Of a stretch of DNA of 64,000 nt, positions 26,701 to 34,900 are shown piece after piece (the stretch's first letter is position 1; the number at the start of each line of letters is the position of its first letter). The DNA is taken from assembly GCA_963669155.1 (NCBI GenBank), contig OZ022580.1:28294390-28358389 (forward strand), in the 5' to 3' direction. The stretch comes from Arbacia lixula (lineage: Eukaryota > Echinodermata > Echinoidea > Arbacioida > Arbaciidae). A program made the position numbers and the translations under genes. The notes under the pieces were generated by a model, which did not search any database, was not told the DNA's origin, and saw only the letters and a program-made list of their open reading frames with translations.

Positions 26701-28904
26701 ATACAAAATATTCAAATTTGTACTGAGCTCCAATAATTCATTGAATTGCTCTAAGGCATTCCACCAGTTTAAGTCTGTCACATTTCCATTTCTGCACTAG
26801 TTTTCTATTGAGCAGCAATTTGCCCAGCAGACACTGAGTTAAACCTGTACATACCAAGACATGAAAACCTATTGCCTTATTACACAATCCATAAATCTAT
26901 GGTACTGAGTGGGTTAATACACAGACTGCTGACCTTTCTTGGGGTTGACCCTGTAGACGGGGTCAAACTCCGGGTAGATGGTGTTGATGAGCTGGAACTT
27001 GGCCAGCTGGGAGACGCGGTCAATGACGTCCTCGATGAAGACCTCCTTGGGCATGTCTTCTGATGTCATGATGTAGAGGGAGGCTAGTGAGGCATCCACG
27101 GACCGAGTCACCCGCTCCATCGTCACCTCACGCCACAAGCGCTGCTCCCGTGGGTTCTCCTCATCCTGCAAAAAAGATAACAACAACAAATACCAAATAA
27201 TAACAAAATAAGTATGGATATCTTTCATTGCACAGTCGTAGCCAAATAACTGAATTGTGACAATTTACAATGTAAGAAATGCTCAATATAAAAACAGTGC
27301 ATAAAGTATCTTGTTTTGATTTTAGGACAATTAAATTCAAGGTTTACCAAAATCATCTTTGCGCCCAAATGACTGAATTGTGACAATTTACAATGAAAGA
27401 ATTGTTCAATATAAAAGCAGCCCAAAATGTCTCGTTTGATTTTAAGACAACTCCTTCACAGCGTCAGGAAATCAGACAAGATTGGGACCTGTGGTATTGG
27501 CAGAATATCTCTGGCATGATGATGGGTCATATGATCTATTTTCTATCCTTTCTATTCCTTGCATTTAATCATTCTCCCTGTCATTGGATATATTTCTTCC
27601 CTCCCCCGCATCCTCCACCCATCTTTCTGGGTCCATATTTACCCCTGCGCAACTGACATGAGACATGAAAAGTGTTTTTTTTACATAATAAATGAAGTGT
27701 GCTTTCACATAATAACCTATGCCACGTGCAACCTAATAAAAATGAATCTTCATTGACTATCTTACTTGATCATTAGGGTTCAGCTTTGTTCCATCCCTGA
27801 TGTTCCTCTCGAGGATGTTGAGAAGTCTCACCAAGCGATCCACTTTAACCTGATGAAATAAAGCAAATACTTTTTAGGCTGATGCTATGTATTATGTGGA
27901 ATGAAGTACCCTTTCCCACTCAAATAGATAGCAAGAAAGAAACACACATGAGAATGAAAACATACTAAAATGATACACATTTTAGTGGGTTATAACCATA
28001 GTTGATCTACCCTTTGCAGCTGTTACTATATACAATGGGGAATAAAGCAATTTTCAACACTGAGATAAAAATAAGACAAGGAAGCAACAAAAAATCAAAC
28101 AGGCATTTGCAAATAAATCATGCCAATGAAGCACATTTTAATGTGGGCTGTAACCAGAGTCGGTCTACCTCTTGTAGATGATACTGTAAACAATATGGAA
28201 TACAGCAGGTTTCATCAACGAGACAAGAACAAATGAAGAAAAAAACACAAACTTACAGTTTTTTGTAAATATGTCATGTGAACAAAACAGGTTTTGTTAG
28301 GCTATAACCAGAGTTGGTCTACCTTACCTGATTTGTAACACCCATGGACTTCAGCTTTGCAGCTTCTCCGACCAGCTCTGTCAGTTGTGGCTTGGATATA
28401 AGGCTGTCAGGGGAGTACTCCTCTTCCTCATCACCTGAGCAAAGATGGGAACAGACAAGAGTGCTTTCTTTATTTAGTGTGAGAGGGCAGGGGGAGAGAA
28501 AGAGGTATAAATAGAAAGAGGGATGGAAAGAAAGAAAGTGGTAGAAAGAGTGGAAGGGGACGGAGGGAGAGAGAGTGAAGGAGACAGGAGAGAGAAGGAG
28601 AGAGGAGGAAAGAGGAGAGAGGAGAGGAAAGAGAAAGGAGGAGAGAGGAAAGGAAAGAGGAGAGGAAAGAGGAGAGAGAGAGAAGCAGAGAGGAGAGAGA
28701 AGGAGAGAGAAGAGAGAAGGAGAGGAGAGAGGAGAGAGAGTGAGATGGAGGACAAGGGAGAAAGAGGCAGAGAGAGGGGAGCATAAGTGACCAGGAGAGA
28801 GCAGACAAATAGAGAAGAGAGGAAAGAAATGTAGGGGCCATATACAATGAAGGTGTAAAGGGAAAGAAACCTGAAAGAATGAAATGTTGTGCAGAAGGAA
28901 AGAC

Positions 28905-28947
<43 letters not shown>

Positions 28948-31900
28948 TCCCTCACCTGTGTCCACCGTTACTTCCATATCTTCGAAGGTCTCAAATACCA
29001 CGTCCATTGTAGTATTAAACCTCTTGAATGTTGGTGTATCCATGAGTTCTATTAAATATAAAAAGTACAGATTTAATTCAAAATAAAGGGAACTGAATAA
29101 TTAACATCATATGTAGTGTAAAAAACTATAGAGTAAAAAGTGTACGAATATGTCATATCAAACTATGATTAAAAGATGTCATTTTCAAAGTACAATTTAT
29201 CGCAATATATCACTTTCATAAGAAGATGAGATCTATTCAGATAACACAAATTCATTTAAAAAAAAAGAAATGTTTTTGCATTCACTTTTCTTTCATTGAG
29301 ATCACCAGAGAGCATATATCCAAATGGTATATCTAAAAAAAGAAAAAGAAATATAATTTATGAATGTTGATAAAATCCTGAATAACTTTGAATCCATTTT
29401 GGAATACATTCTAAACATAATATAGAAAAGGAACTAAACTTACCTTCATATTCCGCCTCTGTCTGACCCTTTTTCTTCTTCGGCTTCTCCTCTTTCTTTG
29501 CTCGTTTGGCAGGTCCTGAAGAAAGAATGAAAGTAACAATACATTACAATAATAAATTGGTTATAACATTCAAATATTACAATACATTGTTTACAACAAT
29601 GTTTATCATAATCAATTGACAATTTTTGTTCAGTGTGCAAATTTTATGCACATCAATTTTACAATGCATCATTAATGGTAACCATGTTATTTTTTCTTGA
29701 CTAGTAAAATAAGATTCAGAATGAGCCACACATTAATTTAATGCATTAGCCATCAAAACAGGCTTGTTATGCTTTCTTTGAGCAAAATCATTCCACACGT
29801 CTAGCACAGATATTTGTCAAAAAGTGACATTCTGCCTGTTTGAGCTGTGAATAAAAGATTATATGATGACCACCCTGGTGCAAACGTGAAAATTTTCTTT
29901 ATTTCAGGAACATCATCATTCCCTGAATCTGCAATATTTAGCTCATATAATACAGACACTTTAAACATGCTGTTATGGAAGAACAAACGTTCATCTTCCT
30001 CATTTAAGGAGGCAGAGGAGGGAGAGGAAAAATGCAATATCATGTTTAGCTGTGAACCTACATTCATCTCTCTAACTTGAGGATTATATCAGCGAAATAA
30101 AGCACAAATATTACAAACTAAATTGTATGTTATGGATTTCTATGGAGGAAACGTACGTTCGTCTTCCTTGTGCTCCTCCTCATCATCCGCCCTCTCGATG
30201 AAGACGGGGGCGGTCTCCATGGGGGCAGCGTCTGGGGTGGGTGAGGGGGCTTTCAGCCTGGAGTGGGAGGGTGACCGGCTGGCTGCCACCCCTGAGGCAG
30301 AAGAGTGTGACCGCTGCTGCTGCTCCCCCCGCTGAGGAGCAGGGGCCCAGTCCCCATCACCACCATCCCTTCCCCCTCCTCCCCCATCCCGGTCGGCCCG
30401 GGGGCGAGGGCTGTTGCTGGGGGAGATCTCGCAGTAGTTGACGGAGCCACCTCGTCCACGCTTGCGCCCCCTGCTGTCGGCTTTCATGGGGACCAGGTCG
30501 TCTTGGTCGATGGAGACGGACGGGAGCTTGGTGAGCACCACTCTCGGCTGGGCAGCCTTTGCACGGATGTGGTCCGAGGGTTCTAGGGACACACGCACAA
30601 TGGTAACACAGACAATCAGTTCCCTTCTCACTATATAAATGGAATGTATTTCGTTTGACCCTTTGTACACCACACAACCTCTTGCTCTATGTAAATTACG
30701 TCAATTCTGAGTGGAGAATTCACATCTGGCACTCAAAGAGTTAAGGTACAATACTTATTATAAATTTCTGTGGATAAGCACGATGTGAAGAATTTTACCT
30801 CTGATAAACGTATATAGACTTTAAATAAAAACAAAGTTACTTTTTTTTCCCAAAATGGTTCTTTGACCTATGGATTTTGAATTTAAGTATGTTTAGTGTA
30901 ACATTCTATGCCAAGAATATCCTTCTTCACAAGATCAAGGCAACTTACCCAAAACTAAATCTTCATCCCTTCAAAATATTTACTCTTTTCTCCTGACCAT
31001 AAAGGACATGTGAATTTTGCATACAAAATGAAATCTATTCATGTTATAATTAATGAGGTTCTGTTGCTAATTTTGTGCAGGCATCGCAGAATGAAAACTA
31101 TTAATTACTTGATATTTTACGAGACTTTACAAAATAAGTTAGTTCATCTTTAAAATGAAAAGGATGCTTTTAAAGGAAGCATAACAAAACAAAGCAGATC
31201 AACGATAGCTTGCGCTGAATGTGAAATTGATGTTCAACAGCCCTAGTTATGCCATATGTGAGTTCAGAATTTTACCCTTTGGGCAATATGCATCCAACTT
31301 AAATACTTGTTAAATACATAAGTCAATGACTGAGTATGGCAAAAACATCATCATGTACTTTCATACAATCAGAGAATAATTTACATGATAGAGTGGTTAA
31401 CAAAAATGAAGAAATGAATGACATTTTTACACATACAGCATAAAGGGACATGCATGGCCATGTTCTAAGTTTATAAATGTCAAAACAGTAATACAGAAGT
31501 TGTGTTGAAAAACATTATTTACTCTTGCCCAATGTTAATCAAAGTTGCAAAAATGTTTTTGACAACTTTTATTTGGGATGAAGGATTCCTCATCCAAAAG
31601 CTCAAATAGGCTTTTGATCTAAATACTTTCTCCTTTGTATTTCAGCCAAGGCACATGTCACTCAATAGTTGAATATGCATCCCAATATCTTGCAATACAT
31701 GAACAATAAACTATTTAGAATGAACAATAGAAGTAAAGATTGCAAGGACAAGAAATAATTTTAAAGTGATAGAAAATAGGCAAACCTGCATCCATTGGTT
31801 CATCTCTTCTTCCATCCCTAGCATTGTCCATTTTCACACGAGTGTCAAAATCATTCCCTTGCACCTTGTCCACATGAGTTCTTGAAGACTCTTCCTTTCT

Positions 31901-34900
31901 GTGTTCTACACTAGCAACCCTTTCAGCACTTTTGTTCCTACTCTCAGAATCCATCACACTCTGAGCTTCAGAGTTAGAGTCGTTCCTCAATCGCAACACA
32001 CTTCTCCTTTGCGCCCCGGCACCGACGTCATTCCGGTCTCCCTGCTGCTGCTGATTGGTGGGCGTCGCCCCTTGAGTTCTATTGGGTTCACTGAGCCTTT
32101 GGTCAGTTCTCTGCTCTTTTGTCTGCTGATTGGAGCCAGCTTGATGAGGATACTGCTGTTTAGCTCGCCTCTGTTGATGATGTGGCTGAGGTGCAACAGG
32201 CTGCTCCCCATGCAATCTTTGGTCAGGCACTTCTACTTTCACATCAGGCTCCACGCTCGCTGGTTTCATGGACTCCACGCTAGCAGGCTTGGACTGCTCC
32301 CCGCTGGTCGAAGGTTCGCTCTCGCTTGCCTTGGGCGACGACACTGGTTTCCTGGCGATTTTCAGGGTGATCTTGGGTAAGCCAGAATGGGTGGGGGATT
32401 GGATGATGTTGTAGTGCACTTCAGAGCCATCTTTATCCCCTTTGTCCTCCTTGTGTCGCTTCTTCCCCTTGCGTTTGGAGGAGCGAGACCTCCCCGTTTC
32501 AGTGCCATCTGACTCTGCCATGCCTGCAGAAGATTCTCCTTGGGCATCTACTGGAACCTCAGACTGGTTGTTGGCATTCTGCAAGTGGGATAAAAACAAT
32601 GGTGGACTAGTGCTTATTGCTTCAAATTATGATCCATGCCTTAGTCACACACTAACATGAATGTTAGTCAGTCTCTGCACAAATACCTTTTACGCATTCA
32701 TAAATAAATCTGAGAAATCATCCCCCCGCCCAGTTTCCCACCTTTTTATAAGGTCATGCAGATAGCAACTGCAAAGTGCCATCATTACCAGTTACATAAA
32801 TCATTGAAAATTCAAGGTTTCCACCTACAACATTCAAACACCCTTACCGCATGGTTTGTTTCGGACGAGCCGGAATGTGATCTGCTGGAGCGCCCTCTCC
32901 TGTCGGACGATTCACTATTGTGCACTGAATTCACAGCTTGCCTCTCGTCTTCTCTCGTAGCTGTAGCTGGTGCTGTGAAGAAAACAACAATATGGTTAGT
33001 AAGCATGTCACAGTCTAATAGATTATTCACCTCATTTAACAATTAAATACTATATCCATTAAACACGACTTTTCTTTTCCTCTTCCATTTCTGCTTCCTT
33101 CTCATATTTTTTTTTACTCCCCATGCTTTGTATGTTTATACGCACCGGCACAAATTTAGTCAAAATCTTTTTCCTGACAGGACAACAGACAAAACCTTCG
33201 ATCAATTGCTGTCTTAAAATCAGTACTTCCCCATGAACTACACATACACTTATTTGCAAACATTCAGTATTTGCACTAAAAGTCTTCCGCATTCAGGTTC
33301 ATTGTCAGTAACACCTGGAGGTATTCCACTTGCTGCAGTTGACTGGTATGCATCCTCATGCGCAGACACTGAACTATTGAAAATCCTAGAAAACTTGCAA
33401 TTTGGCAATGACGTACAACTGAATTGAGACAGATCTGCTATATAGCATCACTAACATGATATTTGATCAAATAGAGAAAAATGTCTCGTACCTCTTGAAG
33501 GTGATCTCTGTGACCTTGGGGTTCCAACTGAGGGAGGGGTGGCTGGGAACATGGGGCTGCTGGCTGGGGCTGGGGAGAACTGGTTCGCTGTGTAGCCATT
33601 GAGAGGTGCTTGGGCAGAGCCTGCAGAGAACAAATGGTAAAGTTAGAGTCATTCAAAGAGGAGCGTGAATAGAGACAGACAGAGAGAGAGAGAGGGAGAA
33701 CTTCTAATAAAGAACAGAGAGAAATGGATATAAAGATGAGAAAGGAAATGCAAATAAAAGAGAGCAGAGAGAGAGAGAGAGAGCAAGACAGGGGGAGAGA
33801 AAGAGGGAAAGAAGGAGGAGAGAAAGGCAAGAGGGAGAGAAACAGAGAGGGAAGGGATATAATAAGAGAAAGGAACAGAGAGCGATTTAAAAAGATAGTG
33901 AACAGATGAGAGAGAAACATGTAGACGGAGAGACAGAGAGGAAGTGAAAAAAAGATGGAAAGGATGGGCTACCTTGTCCAGAGACAGAGCCTGGTGGTTG
34001 GAACTGGTGCTGGTTTCCATGGGGAGTGGTAGCAGCCGATGGGGATGCAGCGTTACTGGACCCTCCTCGTGATGAGAATGCACTCTGCTGCGCAGACCCA
34101 CCGCCTGCAACACAGCCACAAACAACAAGTGTTAACCCCATCATTACTGCAGGTGTTCAAGTCAATGGGCTTTCCCTGCCTTGGCATTAGAAAGTTCAAC
34201 TTTTGGGGCCAGACGAAAGGCTACCTAACGAGTGCGCAATTAAGCGGATATTTTCACACAGAAATTATTTGTTTATTATTGAGCACGCAACGAATATTGC
34301 TCTACTTCTGGACTGCAGAAAGCTGGGCAATGTTTATGTTTTTCTTGCTGTGCCATTTTCTTACATTTGATTACTTTATGATTTGTGTGGTGAAATGATT
34401 TGTCACACACTACTTAACAGATATGATATTACAACAGGGATGATGTATTCTATAATAACAGAACTCTTGACAAAATGAAATGGGACGAAAATTGACTTTG
34501 ATGTTGGGAACTAGGTTAATATAGTAGTATACTTAAATGTATCTGGGGAAAATTTGACTTACCACCGATTTGCTCGAGCCGAGACTTGAACACATTGGGA
34601 TTTCTGGCAAGAATGGCTTGGAGAAGTGCAGGGACTTCACCTTCTACCTCATTGCTAGTTGTTTTGTCCTTCAATTCTCTGCAAACAAGTATGTAGATCA
34701 AATGACCATAATCAAATCTCTTTAACATACACTACAGCTAAGAGGAATTGGCATAGAAAAAGGGAAAGGGAAGAAAGGGAAGGAGCCGCAGTTTTAAACC
34801 ACAGTATATTTTGTCCAGTTCAGCATGAAACACGATGCTTTAGCCTAAAAAGCGTCATGTTTCATGCTGAACTGGGCAAAATATACCATGGTACAAAACT

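Noticed and set aside
28474-29043. Ser/Leu/Pro-rich frames overlapping NIPBL exon 10
   Set aside because: Only 28956-29048 is exon 10; the rest is the translated CT-rich intron tract.
29801-30067. Alternative NIPBL exon between exons 8 and 9
   Set aside because: Exons 8 and 9 join in phase. The similarity to the exon 8 end is only about 30 bp and no good splice pair is seen.
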